NCBI GenBank assembly: GCA_001929475.1
Contig: LXFE01000167.1
Coordinates: 1 to 64,000, forward strand
Direction: 5' to 3'
DNA from: Neolecta irregularis DAH-3
Lineage: Eukaryota; Ascomycota; Neolectomycetes; Neolectales; Neolectaceae
Length of the DNA: 64,000 nt
Under the pieces are notes generated by a model that was not told where the DNA came from, did no database searches, and saw only the letters and a program-made list of their open reading frames with translations. Of this stretch, positions 43,432 to 55,260 are shown piece by piece. Position numbers and translations under genes: made by a program. Positions within the stretch are counted from its first letter, which is position 1. The number at the start of each line of letters is the position of its first letter.

Positions 43432-44117
43432 TTATTCTTCTTCCTTGAGCTGGTCTTCAGGAACCCAGTGTCCACAGCCTTTTGCTTTCATCAGATCAAA
43501 GGCTTTTTTCGCATACGCTAGCTTGTCTCGCCTCTCAGAATCGCCAGTGCTGGGTTGTAAAGCGATGTGAAGAGCAATAGCGCCAGCGTAATAATGCAAT
43601 TCTGGGTTTTCACTATATGGCAAGACTAGTAGTTGGCTGTGGTATCAGGCAAAATAATAAACAGAGCTCATACTCAAAGAGTTCCTCGAAAGCCTCTTTG
43701 AATTCTCCATGACTTATCCTCTGCCGAATTAATATAGGGAAAAAATGTTCCGCCTGGTGTTTAGGACTTGCTTGGAGGGCGAAGAGTTACCGTCATATTT
43801 TTCTGTTTTGCTTGAGATAGTGTAGGATATGCCGCGATTAGTCGTTGTATAAACTCTACGACCTTTTCCGGGGCGATGTTGCGCAGGATTTCCAGACCAA
43901 CGTCCCATACTCTTTTAATATCTGCATCTTTGCATCTCAATAACAATGCATAAGCGTGAAAAGCGGTTTCGTAGTTTCTTTTTAGCATCGATATGTGCAA
44001 AATGGAAGTCAAGACGGTAACATGGCGGGCTCTCAGATTCCTCTGAGGAGCTGAAGGAGTTCTAAGAACAGCGGCAGCTTTTCTATCTCCCCTAAAGAGT
44101 ACCGCAGCCGTGAACAT
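43432..44117 (-). CDS. RRN11: RNA polymerase I initiation factor Rrn11-like
   Basis: Core-factor subunit for rDNA promoter recognition. Segments RHVTVLTSILHISMLKRNYE, AFHAYALLLRCKDADIKRVW, GLEILRN, then IRQRISHGEFKEAFEELFEY and LPYSENPELHYYAGAIALHI match the TPR-like core of fungal Rrn11. A 37-nt intron with a CTACTAG end joins the last two. The protein ends HWVPEDQLKEEE. It is short (about 210 residues), and an additional 5' exon upstream of 44117 is possible because an acceptor-like TCTAG precedes the ATG. The family call is from pattern memory, so moderate confidence. Confidence 0.7.
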
Positions 44118-44192
44118 AAATCTAGATTTGAAAGGAAAGTGAGACGATTGTTAGTCCACTCCACCAAAACCATCCACTTCCCCAGTACCGCC

Positions 44193-45357
44193 ATGGATGC
44201 CTTCAAAAAGCTCAATCTAGACAGCGTCCAAACCCAGTTTTCGGGATTTGCTCCGTTTGCACAGCGCGCAAGGCAGTATGTCGGCGAAAAGATTGGTACT
44301 GCCGATGATGTGGTACTACTCTACAAATAGCAGAACCAACCAAAGAACGCGTACTGACTTATTCTAGACAGAGCTTCCAAAGGAATATCTCGATCTGGAA
44401 AAACGCGTAGATAACCTGCGACTTACCCATCAAAAGCTTTTGGCCATCACGTATGTTATTATCACTTCCGGCCTTTGATGGAATTATAAGAATAAAATGC
44501 TGACTTATAAGCTCCCAATACCAAAATGAAGGCTACGATTATCCTCCGAATCTCGTACGCACATCGTGCGCTTGGATTCTGACAATTTTAGCGAGAGTCA
44601 TTTGTTGATCTTGGCAAAACTATCAGCGGAAAGGTTCAAAGCTTGGCCGCAGCTCAAAGTGCCCAGGAGGCTCAGGAGGCTCTCGTTCGATCAACACCTA
44701 AAGGCCCACCAAAGACTCTAAACCATGCCCTTGCCCGTGCATCCCTAGCTGCTTCCGAGTCTATTGGCGGACAGGATTCGTTTTCTACAGCGCTTCAGAA
44801 ATATGCTGTCGCGCAACAGAAAGGCTAGACTTGATATGGCCACTATATACTGACAAACAGTCGGCGATGCTCGATTAGCTCAAGATTTGTTGATCACATC
44901 GCGATTCAATTCAGCTATCGCAGCTAGCTTGAACACCAACCTGCAATTTGCCCAGCGAGCGCGACGATCTGTTCAGAATGCGCGATTGACTCTTGATTCT
45001 GCCAAGAGTGTTGCCAAATCAGCTCGACCAGATAGAAAGAATGATGCTCGAATGGACGTCGAAAAAGCCGAAGACGACTTCGTTGCTGCTGTGGAAGAAG
45101 CCATGCAGGTTTTCCACGCTGCTCTTGATTCTCCCGAGCCGGTATGAACTCTCATCTCATTCTTTGCTGATCGCCAGCTACGAAATCTGGCTGACCTGGC
45201 CAAGGCCCAGTTGCAATTCCATAAAGAAACTACGAACGTATGTGATCATACTGTTATCTCATTAAAACAATAGATTCTTTCTGAAGTTGTTCCAGAAATC
45301 GAGGAGTTGCAAAACATCCAAGAAACTCACTTTCGAAACACCAGAAATGATCCTTAG
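44193..45357 (+). CDS. GVP36: BAR-domain protein, Gvp36-like
   Basis: A curved-membrane-binding BAR protein of the Golgi/endosomal system. Start MDAFKKLNLDSVQTQFSGFA then FAQRARQYVGEKIGTADD is the family N-terminus. Exons then give TELPKEYLDLEKRVDNLRLT, YDYPPNL, RASLAASESIGGQDSF, YAVAQQKVGDARLAQD, SRFNSAIAASLNTNLQFAQR and QLQFHKETTNILSEVVPEIE. The stop at 45355-45357 follows HFRNTRNDP. Helix-rich, heptad-like composition throughout. Five or so introns of about 35-60 nt. It is divergent from Rrn11, with 75 bp between start codons. Confidence 0.88.
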
Positions 45358-45536
45358 GTCATGTGGATAAGCCGGGATTGGAAATACCTGCGATCTTTTT
45401 GTTGCCGTATAGTCGTCGATATGCTGGGATATGTTTTTCATCAGAATTTGATTCATCAGAATTGATATTTATGTTTCTACTTGATCCAACAACACCAACA
45501 AAGAATATAGCAGATATCCCAAATCCATGCGTAGGC

Positions 45537-47736
45537 TTATCGGCGATCAGTTTTGCCATTATTCCGTTTTCCACTAAAGAGATGTTTGGGTCGAACATTC
45601 GGAACGTGGCGATCAGCTTCACCGGCTCTAGCCATTCGATTGGCTTTCTTCTGTTGCATCCTGGATATCTTTTCCGCAATGCCTTTAGCTGTGAGGTCCT
45701 TGATGCCTGCTTCCCGCCGATTAGAACTGGGTTCCCGAACACGAGATCTCGAGGACATCCGTGACGCATCCCGCATAACAACTTCGGCGCCAGAAGGAGG
45801 CGCTGCATATCTTGAGCGAGATCGAGTGCGTTCCTCGATAGACCGTGAGCTGAGACCGATTTTTGAAAGATGACTCTTGAGATCTGACATTTTCTTGTGG
45901 ACGGCTTTTCGCGGAATAATCGCCCGATTTTTCAATGCTGATTTTTTATTCTGGGCGGCTCTTTGGATCATCGCATTCTTGTTTCGAATCATGTTTGCCT
46001 TGGCATGGAGAGCAGTCTGCTCTTCGTCGGACTTGAGGTTGTCAATGATTGGAGGTTGCTAGGATATAATACCATGTCCTGATCAGAATCGTAAAACCCT
46101 TTGCTCTCGAGTGCTTCTTCTTCTTCCTCAAGAGCAATAAGTCTTGCTTCAATATCAGGATCGATGAAATCTGCAACATTCTTTCCATCGAGAAGTTCAG
46201 GAATAGGATCATGCTTCCACTCGGGATATTCAAGAAGGTATTGCTCTAAAGAATGTTGGTTTTTTTATATTAGATATTAGGATCATACGTTTGAGATCAA
46301 CGTTATATACACCGGCACCACCGTTTGCTTCCTCGATTTCCCTAGCAAGAGGTTTTCTGAGTGAATTATCCTGACCCTTAGCAGTCCGTTTTTGTAAAAC
46401 GGCATCAGGGATGCAGGGAAGCCTTGGTTCATTGTCTCGAGCAACTGGTCTGGCGAGATGAATTTTATTGAGAACTCTGTTTATTTTGCTGCCTTTGAGT
46501 TTGGCTTCGACTCTGGACGCGAGAAGTTTATCACATGCCTGTATTGTGAGACTCTATATAGTCAACTTTAGATACCTTTGTGCGAACATCCATAACGCCT
46601 TCATCGGTGAAGCAACTGGTCTGCATAACTTCGACATCACCCATAGACAGGATTGAATCGAGAAGTTCTTTGCTTTGTGGGTCGAGATGTTCGATTCTCA
46701 TGACATCACACTTATTGATTACGAGGACAGTGACTTTGTTGGCAAACAGAGGTTTAATGCTTTGAAAGAGGTTGATCTGGGCTTCAATAGAGTATCCGCA
46801 CTGCTCGCTGAGGTCCATAAAGTATAGGATACAAGCGCGAAGATGTGCCAGAGCAGTGATACTCTGCATTTCGATTGTATTCATCTCTTCGAGAGGGTGG
46901 TCAAGAATACCTGGGGTATCGACAACCTGCCATCTGAGATATTTGTAATCCATATGGCCGACAAAAAGAGACTTTGTAGTAAAAGCATAGGGCTGAACAT
47001 CAACTTCGGCGCGAGTGATTTTGTTGATGAAAGAAGACTTTCCGACATTCGGATACCCACAGAGGATGAGGGTACGAGTGTTGGGATCGATGGAGGGAAG
47101 ACGAGATAGATGCTGGCGGACTTGTTCGAGATAAGCGAGAGGATCTTTCTGGCGCCTGATAATCGTAGCCATTCTACATATTGGTCATGGCAATGAAGGA
47201 GCAAGAGATACCTGCCAAGAGCTGCCCTTTTAAGCTGCTTACATCGGTACAGGGAATCGCCAAATTTCATTAAACGAACATAGTCTCTGGAGACTTGTTC
47301 AATGAGGTGCCTTGCGGTTGAAATTTGAGAGAGTGCGATTTTAAGGTGGTCTCTATCATAGAGAATGTTTATGAGATCTAAGATAAGAAGACACAGCGTA
47401 GGAGTAATATACCGGCATGGAAGGGGTGGCAATCGTTGAGCTTTGGAAACTGGTCGAGAATGGCGGACAGTTTTGCGGAAAAGGTATCTTGGGTGAATTT
47501 TACTTTGCGGGCATAGAAGGAGCGGATTCGCGAGATCTATAATGGGATAAGCTGGATCTCGGAGCAAAAAAAGGCAGCGACCTTGAAGTTCTTGTGGATG
47601 ATGGTGGGGGTCTGTGAGATCAGCATCGCTGTGGGGGAAGGCGGACCTTTCGCTGGGTACGGGAAAGCGCAATGTCGATAAAGGCTGTGGCAGGCGGGAC
47701 GGGCTGGATTGCAGAGAAAGTCTTTGGGGCAGCCAT
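45537..47736 (-). CDS. NOG1: Nucleolar GTP-binding protein 1 (60S biogenesis GTPase)
   Basis: OBG-type GTPase required for pre-60S maturation. The start ATG at 47736 gives [20 protein letters not shown] then ALSRTQRK. Exons around 47,400-47,640 supply [10 protein letters not shown] and [20 protein letters not shown]. The G domain has [20 protein letters not shown] (G1), [12 protein letters not shown] (G3) and VINKCDV (G4). The tail shows [28 protein letters not shown], and the nearly invariant C-terminus KPKHLF-type [18 protein letters not shown]. Introns around 35-45 nt. The 5' end is GC-rich, like the divergent dehydrogenase start 106 bp away. Confidence 0.95.
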
Positions 47737-47791
47737 GGCGATTGGGGCACGAGCGGGATCCTGGTGGAGTTTTTTTTTCTCGGTGGGCCAG

Positions 47792-47797
47792 CACGTG
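47792..47797. promoter_or_regulatory. CACGTG palindrome in the NOG1 / acyl-CoA dehydrogenase divergent promoter
   Basis: GCACGTGC (47791-47798) lies in the 106-bp region between the two start codons, next to a T9 tract. It may serve both genes. Confidence 0.4.
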
Positions 47798-47842
47798 CTA
47801 ATCTCAGTAGAGTTTGATCCGCCCCGCCCTCACCGCCATTGA

Positions 47843-49343
47843 ATGTTGAGTCGCACGCGCACGGCCGTGGCCAGGCCAGCAGCATCTGCAAAGCGCTGGT
47901 TCTCTGTCGCTAGGCGCGCAAGCACCGCCGTGCCCATACTGCAGTTCTCCGACGAAGAAACCGCCCTGCAAGAAACCGGTTTGTCGCATCCAGGCCCCAA
48001 TTAACCCGCCAGTCGCGCAATTCGCCGCCCGAGTCATCCAGCCCCGCGTCCAAGAGATGGACGAAAACGAAGCCATTGACAAGGAGGTCATTGCGGACCT
48101 CTTCCGCCAGGGAGTGTGTGTCTTCGCCGTCCTGCTTGTTGACGCTCGCAGCTCATGGGCATCGAAACACCCACAGCCCTTGGCGGCGCTGGAGCCTCCT
48201 TCACCTCTGCCATAATCGCCATCGAGGAACTGGCACGCGTCGATCCCAGTGTGTCCGTCATGTGCGATGTCCATGTGTGTCCCTGTTCTGCGCTGTTTTC
48301 TCCTCATCTCCTAGAACACACTCGTCAACACATGCTTCCGCAGCTATGCCTCTCAGGCCCTCAAAGAAAAATATCTCCCTCGGTTGTCCACAGAAAGTAT
48401 CGGCTCTTTCTGTCTTTCAGAACCCGCATCTGGCTCAGATGCCTTTGCCATGAAAGCGAGAGCAGAAAAGACCCCGGATGGCTACAAACTCAATGGATCC
48501 AAAATGTGGATCACAAATGCCGCCGATGCAGACATCTTCCTGATTTTCGCCAACCTCGATCCTAGCCAGGGCTACAAAGGAATCACATGTTTTGTCGCAG
48601 AAAAGGATTGGGGCATCAAAATCGCAAAAAAGGAAAGGAAGGTTGGTCGTTTTTCATTCTTCAATATTCTCAAGGTTAGCTTGGCATCCGTGCCTCATCA
48701 ACTTGTTCGATCCACTTTGATGATCTCCACGTTCCCAATGAAAACTTGCTCGGGAAGGAAGGTCAAGGCTACAAATATGCTATTGAGCTTTTGAATGAGG
48801 GTCGAATTGGAATTGCTGCCCAAATGACTGGCCTGGCTCTAGGTGCTTATGAGAAAGCCGTCTCATACTGCGTCAATGACAGACAGCAGTTTGGGCAATC
48901 AATCGGGGACTTTCAAGGAATGCAGTTTCAGTTCGCCCAAGCATACACAGAACTCGAAGCTGCTCGGTTACTCACATACAATGCAGCTCGACTGAAGGAG
49001 AACGGATTGCCTTTTGTCATTGCCGCTGCCCAAGCCAAGTATATCATTATCATAGAACGCATTTCTAATTTTCAGACTCTACTCGAGTCAGGTTGCGCAA
49101 AAGGTGAGCGGTCTGAGCATCGAATGGATGGGCGGTGTGGGGTTCACTCGAGAAACTGGGGTCGAGAAATTTTGGAGGTCAGGTCTCATCAATACTATGC
49201 AGACTAACAAGACCAGGGATTCGAAAATTGGTGCAATCTACGAAGGGACTTCTAATCTACAGGATGTCCCATGTTGAGTTTCAACTAACATGGGTAGGTT
49301 GCAGACGATTGCAAAACATATCAAGAAGACCTACACCAGATAA
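47843..49343 (+). CDS. Short/branched-chain acyl-CoA dehydrogenase, mitochondrial
   Basis: FAD-dependent dehydrogenase of branched-chain acyl-CoA oxidation. The N-terminus [20 protein letters not shown] is an Arg/Ala-rich mitochondrial presequence. After splicing: DEEVI-like [108 protein letters not shown], and [10 protein letters not shown] with the catalytic-base region of the ACADSB type. It ends at TAA 49341-49343. Introns include 34 nt (GTTTGTCG...CCAG) and 38 nt. The first exon is GC-rich. Confidence 0.9.
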
Positions 49344-49535
49344 ACTGGGATATTCATTCATATAGTACACGTCGCAGGAATATATTTCATGACCACTTGT
49401 GTACTCTTAGCTGCCATAACTGACTCATTTGAGTGATGGGTGTATTTAGAGTCGTTGAGTTTTCGTGACGGCAACCTCCAGGAAATATTGAGAAATATTT
49501 TTCGCCCTTCAAATAATTCCACAGGCCGGGCCTGA

Positions 49536-51876
49536 ATGCTTCGCCGAAACCAGAATTCTGCATCTTATTTGCGAACAGCCTTATCCATTCTCTACCCTCT
49601 AGTTTCTCCTACCTCGTTTGTTTGTTCAAAATGTCAACGCCGGTCCCGTTCAACTCAAAAATTGTCAAAGTCTTCCTTACTCCTGAGAAACATCAAGGCT
49701 CTCGAAGACAAGATTGAAAGTCTACAGGAACGTCTAAAGTTACATGAGAAGACACAAAAGATCGAACTCGAGGTATAATTTTCCACTCGAAAAAATCAAA
49801 CATTTTTGTAGACTGCAAATCTTTTGATAACCGATGAAGCACTAGACCAAGCATATGCAACTCTGAATGCTTCCAAATCTCAACAAGTTCCTGCTTTGCC
49901 GCAGCCTTTTGGGGACACAAAAGTTGCAATGCTGATAAGAAATCGTTTGAAGACTTGTTTCGACTTTTCGACCTCTGGGGATCCGGATTGGATACCATTT
50001 TTCGACCTTCTTGCCCAAAACGATGGGTTTAAAGGACTCAATATCGATCAAGTAAATCGGTTTCTTCATTATGTCCCATCGATGGAAAGAGGTAGTTTGG
50101 TAGACATTTCTCTTCAGATGTTGAAGGTATGGATTGTGGTTTTATGCGATCTCAACCCTCCTAGTCTCAAAAGCTAGAACCTGATATACTTACCCACGAT
50201 CTTTTCCTTGATGGATTAGCGGAATCAAAGCAGGTTTGCAAAGCTGAACAAATGTTCAGGGCATTGAAAAAAGGTATTATTTGAAACTGCAATCTTGGCC
50301 TAATCTCTAGGATCGTTAACACCCACTATATATACATATGCACATATGTTGAAGTTGTATTCAAGAATTCCCGACTTAAAATCAGCTTCCAGACTATTCA
50401 ACGAAATGCAAGAAGCGCAAGTAACGCCAAATTTAGTATGCCTTCACCAATTGTTGATCTAATGCCATAGACGGCTTATACTACACTGATTGCTACAGCT
50501 ATTCGAGCAAAGTATCCTCAAGAAGCTTGGAAAATTTTTGACCTCGTAAAATTTCGCGGCGGCAGCGATCTTCCAGACGACAAAACTTATTCATTAATGA
50601 TTCACGCATGTGCTCAAACCGGCGAAGCTGAACGAGCTTTTGATCTTTTGGAAGAAATGACAACACGTCCCTTGAACCCGCTGACACCAACTAATCAAAC
50701 TTTCAATGCTTTGCTTCATGCATGCGCTGTACGTAAAGACTACTTTCATGAGGTTTGGAAAGTAGTCGATCGTATTCAGGAATCTGGCTTCAAGCTCGAT
50801 TTGTTCACATGGAACAGCTTGTTGCAGGCATGCGGAAAAAATGGAGAACTGGACCGAGCGCGAATTATCCTCCGCAAGATGACGGAAATGTATGCTTCCG
50901 TAACGATTCATTCAGCTGGCTGAAAGAACAGGGGCCGTGTCGATCCAAATTATGCTCCAAATGAAATATCATATCAGCACATTTTTCGCGCCTATGCCAC
51001 TACTAAAGGTGAACTAAAGAAAAGCACGAGAAGAAAAGCTGCCAAGGCCACTTCTCCGAGTGTAATTTTTCATATTACGAAATCTCAAGGCCAGGTCGAT
51101 CTCATTCTAATTTTCGCAGAGCAGTCACCAACAACGCAAGGCGATATTATCGAAGAATCGTGGCAGGTATATCAGTACATACAACAGACTCACCCCGAAT
51201 ACATTTCAACACAGCTGACCAACGCCCTCCTCTCTGTTCCAGTCTCACATCAACTCTTTTCCAAATTCAAGCAGTACTATGATATTCTTTATTCTGATAA
51301 TCCATTGAACCACCTTCCAATGAGAAATGCATATACATATGACATTGCTTTGCAAGCAGCATATGGTGCCAAGGCAGAAATATTTGCCCAATCCATATGG
51401 GATGCTCGGGGACATTGGAGGAGAAGGGAAAAACAATCACCTACAATATCTAAGGAGGAGCTTTACAAGAAAGACTTTGATGCGGCTCGAACGATGATTG
51501 GAACACTGTCACGATGTAACAATCTTGATGAAGCTTGCAAACTACTCCGATCAAGCGAACGGTTATTTGCTTGGACACGAAGTCACTTGACCACGATGTA
51601 TGTCAAATCCGTGCAAAACAACCATCAAGAAGCTCGGCAACTAGTCTTGCGAGTGGTCAATTCTAGACCACAATCCGAAGAAGAGATTGTTCAAGGACCT
51701 AAATGGGCTATATGGAAACGATCACGATCACATTCTGTGGCTTCACCACCTGAAGAAAAATCGCGCAGACCTTTGAGGAAGAACAACAGACTCCAAAGTG
51801 GAATTTCGCTAGAATTCATGTGAATCGCTATTGGTGCTATCGAGTGAAGCAGAAGGGGAGAGCTGTGTTTATGTAG
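49536..51876 (+). CDS. Mitochondrial PPR protein
   Basis: The N-terminus MLRRNQNSASYLRTALSILY fits a mitochondrial presequence. A predicted coiled-coil follows (IKALEDKIESLQERLKLHEK). PPR units include YTTLIATAIRAKYPQEAWKI, YSLMIHACAQTGEAERAFDL, FNALLHACAVRKDYFHEVWK and TWNSLLQACGKNGELDRARI. Late exons give DAARTMIGTLSRCNNLDEAC. The true C-terminus appears after a 37-nt intron near 51,640: KRLFKDLNGLYGNDHDHILW, LHHLKKNRADLEEEQQTPKW, ending KQKGRAVFM at 51876. It differs from the PPR gene at 33-36 kb in having many introns. It probably acts in mitochondrial RNA metabolism; no target can be assigned. Confidence 0.83.
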
Positions 51877-52019
51877 GAGGGGATCAAATCCGGCCTCGAT
51901 TATGTCCGAATAGATCGTCGATGGACGCCCAACTTCCTGGATTGTCAATTTGTCAACATCCGCTTTTGGACTTGTCGCTTTTTTCATTCTATCCGACATC
52001 GACTAGTAAATTTTAAGTT

Positions 52020-54009
52020 ATGGGACTTTTTCCAAGGCGCAAGAGTCATGCCACTCTACCAAAGATCCAAGCGGAGGCACAATCACCAAATCGATCTCCC
52101 TCAATATCTTTATTATCAATCAAAAGGTCTGGTAGCGACCCGCCTTTTCACACTCCATCAACAAGTCCTGTATCCACATCTTCGCCTCGGATTCTTTCCC
52201 AAGGGACCCCTTTGAAACCCAAATTAATGAGCTTGAAACGAGGCAGTTTGAGACTTGCTAGAAGAGCAGCCGTTTCCACATCTAATTCTACAAATTCACC
52301 AACTACTAGTCGAAGAAGTTCGAGAATCAGTTTGGGATCACTTCGTCCCTTGTCTATTGGAAGAGACCCTCGAGAATCGAAACATGGCGATCCCTCTTCC
52401 CAGATTTCCCCAACAAAGATGATCCTTGATGCATCCCAGGCCATTTTAAATGCTGTTGTGGAAATCCCTTTGGCGCCAGATCTTTTAGACGTTACTAGTG
52501 ATTATACGGTTCCAAATCCAAGTAGCGATACTCCAGCCACCCCAAGTTTTCCCGTCTCCAAAGTAGACATCCAGAAGCCTTTAGAACATTTGGAAACCGA
52601 CCTCTTCATTAAACCTCTTTTTCCTGTTATCGAACAGGACCCGATTCTAGAGCAAGAATCGACTTCAGAAAACACGAAAATAGCCTCACAGTATGAGATT
52701 CAAGATCAAAACACGAACATTCTGTCACAGGAAGAGACTCAAGATCAAGATATGAAAATAGTGTCCCAGGATAAAAACACGAAAATGGTGTCACAGGAAG
52801 AGAGTCAAGATGAAAACACCGAAATTCCTCAGCGCAGTTGCACAGTGATCGCTAGTCCTTCTGGAGTTTTCAGCAAAGGACAACTAAATGGAAGATCTAC
52901 ACCTAAATCTAGGTCCCGCTTTCATATATGCTCTGGGAGACTAGAGCGAAGATCTTCTTTAAGTCAAATATGGCCTATGGAATCTCAACGCCCTCTCTTG
53001 GTGCGTAGAAACAGTGCTCCACCGGCGAAGGCGGCCAGTCTTCTTACTCACCCAGTAACTCAGGCCAATGTTGAAAACACATCTACTTCAAGTATTGGAG
53101 CAACTGACGCCCACTTTTCAACAGTAAACTTTTACCAATACGCAATTTGTAAGGGGTATTATATGAGCATGTTTACGTTGTTCCTGAGTTTCTAGAAGAG
53201 TAACCTTTTCACCCGGATACAAGGTGTTAGAACGGTCGGGGTCCAGGATACTTGATGTTACTGTGAACGGCCAGTGTAAGTGTTTCCAAGATGTTTTGCT
53301 AATTTTTGAAGCGCATTCATTCTTTTTATCAGCCGCGATATATCATCCCCACTCACAAATTTATGCTGTGACAATAGGACCCATCCTCGATCCTTCGCAT
53401 AGGCCTTCAAATTTCATGCGTTTTGATTCAGTGCAAGATCTTTCTCGACTTCCGTATGAAGATAACTTCTTTGACTTGATTTCTGCGAGACGTCTATATT
53501 CGATGGTACAGAAAGGTGAATGGAAACCTTGCTTGAAGGAATTCCTTCGTGTGTTGCGACCTGGAGTAAGTAATTTGGATTTCTTGTACCTAATCGATTA
53601 GGGATACCTGGAAGTAGCTTGCGTGGATGTTCACTATGTCAATCGAGGGCCCAAAGTGCGCGAATACAACCGTCGTTTTTCGGCAGCGCTTCTAAAAAAC
53701 AACGTTGAGCCCAATCCATCACGCCATCTTACTGCTTTCATGAATAGTGTTGGCTTTGTCGCTGTTCATAGAGTATTGATGGGATTGCCTATTCAATGGG
53801 GTGGCCGTCTCTCGGATTTAATGAGTCGATCGAGTGATTTAATCATACGAGAATGGGAGGAGTGTGATAGGTATAAAAACATTTGGGAACCACATGAAAC
53901 GTGGGAATTTCGGTGTCAACAAATACGGATCGAGTGTCTCTCAAACAGAATCTGTCGACCCTGGATCTTTGCCTATGGCGTGAAGCCTGAGAAATATGAA
54001 ACAATATAA
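52020..54009 (+). CDS. Methyltransferase-like protein with long disordered N-terminus
   Basis: The first half (MGLFPRRKSHATLPKIQAEA onward) is Ser/Pro/Thr-rich, with an acidic Gln-rich repeat. The second half resembles class-I SAM methyltransferases of the fungal UMTA/LaeA-like group: EHVYVVPEFLEE, then IYHPHSQIYAVTIGPIL, LSRLPYEDNFFDLISARRLY, LKEFLRVLRPGGYLEVACVD, and a C-terminal region with REWEECDRYKNIWEPHETWE. Introns are needed near 53,140, 53,205 (about 31 nt), 53,275 (about 58 nt) and 53,573 (38 nt, GTAAGT...GATTAG). The expected SAM loop is degenerate (ILDVTVNGQ), so it may be catalytically dead or may bind SAM weakly. The exact exon chain near 53,100-53,240 is uncertain. Confidence 0.72.
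52671..52832 (+). repeat. Coding minisatellite, about 39-bp unit
   Basis: Imperfect 13-residue units run NTKIASQYEIQDQ, NTNILSQEETQDQ, a shortened DMKIVSQD, then NTKMVSQEESQDE and NTEI. The copies remain in frame within the disordered half of the methyltransferase-like protein. Confidence 0.75.
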
Positions 54010-54019
54010 ACATGGTATT

Positions 54020-54034
54020 TTAGGGTTAGGGTTA
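54020..54034 (+). repeat. Interstitial telomere-type motif
   Basis: TTAGGGTTAGGGTTA, two and a half telomere repeats, lies 11 bp downstream of a stop codon. Confidence 0.8.
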
Positions 54035-54332
54035 ATTGACCGAGTTAAAATTGATAAAAGTATAATATCATCCTCAGATCGTGAATGTTGGAGGGTTTTT
54101 CAATCTGAGAATAGCCGAGGATAACGAGCTCGACGAGCCGAGCGCAACGGTACTAAAATCGTTGCGATCTAAGGAAAATCGACAGGCCTGAAGCATTTGA
54201 AAGTAAACTACTTAGATTGAACTTCAGGACATGAAAAATGAACGTTTTTTCATCGGACGAAATCCGAAAATAAGGAGTTCGCCAGATCAGATCAAAATTG
54301 AGAAGTTATAATTGATAAAAATAATGAAATAT

Positions 54333-54518
54333 AAGTCAGCCTCATCCCTAACAAAGAGAGTGGCAATACCGTTGACACTTGATCGATCTCTCTTTCCGCA
54401 AGAAGAGCTCTAAAGCTCAAAGAGGAAGTCAACCTCGTCACTGACAAACAGAGCAGTAATATCCTCACAGCGCGATCGATCGAATGCTCTGCAAGAAGAG
54501 CTAATGAGCTCAATGAGG
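54333..54518. repeat. 93-bp imperfect tandem duplication
   Basis: Two copies start at 54333 and 54426 (AAGTCAGCCTC / AAGTCAACCTC) and keep a 93-bp period, ending GCAAGAAGAGCT...GAGG. The period is a multiple of three. On the minus strand both copies read as LLAExxID...RLT. On the plus strand they read as a helical ARRAxxLxEE pattern, interrupted in copy 1 by a TGA where copy 2 has CGA. Confidence 0.75.
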
Positions 54519-55260
54519 AGATGTGCGGAACGGATGGGGGTCCGTAGAGGAAGGAGCGAATAGGCAGCAGCGAACTGCGCCTCGAGGAATTACTACTTAA
54601 GTAGGTCCACGTCTGGCTAGCAGAGGGACTTTAATCCTGTAAATTGATTATAAAAGGAGTTGTTACCTTCACTCAAAGTAGCTGCCGCACTATCAACATA
54701 CCAACCTAAGTCCACGAGCGACAAAAAGGAACACCTGAACGCTCACACTGGTGAAAATATTTCTAACAGTATCCTCAAACACATATTACGTGTATGCTTT
54801 TTGTGTAACTATATATCATATCAAAAATTTCCATGATTTCTGAACGTTTGCAGACTTGTATAACCTAGTGACATTTGTGTAACCATGTGTGATATTAAAT
54901 ATGATCGAGATTTTGAGAATGGTTGCTAAGCTGAAAAAGTGTAGGGCATTCAACTTAGAACCAATCTATAATATAAGTAGATACAAGAGAAAATGTAAGA
55001 TGCAGCTAAGAATGACAACTATATGACAAAGAAAGGCCCTGAGTTAATCTAAGGGTAAGAACAACAACACAATAAGTGAATAGCATAATAGAGTAATAGA
55101 AGTAGAGAGGAAGAAATACTATTCAGTATATGAGGTCACACCTATAGTTTCCCGGAATAATATATCACTCACCCACTGACTATAACAAGGCTGTTTTTTT
55201 CAAATACATAAGCAGGCCATTTTCCTACTAAAGGGGATAATCTTCATCATTTGTGGACGC

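Larger units (their letters stand above)
54010..55260. other. Gene-poor region with duplication and telomere-like motif
   Basis: The largest gene-free stretch, between the methyltransferase-like gene and the convergent DBP6 gene. It holds TTAGGGTTAGGGTTA at 54020-54034, an 8-bp stem hairpin (ATGAAAAA/TTTTTCAT, 54231-54253) and a 93-bp imperfect tandem duplication (54333-54518). From about 54,600 to 55,250 the sequence is AT-rich with no coding signal. It could be a decayed gene or mobile element. Confidence 0.5.

Noticed and set aside
45363-45764. 133-codon plus-strand open frame downstream of the BAR gene
   Set aside because: It overlaps the conserved C-terminus of NOG1 on the other strand and has no motif.
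47804-48307. 167-codon minus-strand open frame
   Set aside because: Antisense to the GC-rich first exons of the acyl-CoA dehydrogenase, with no recognisable domain.
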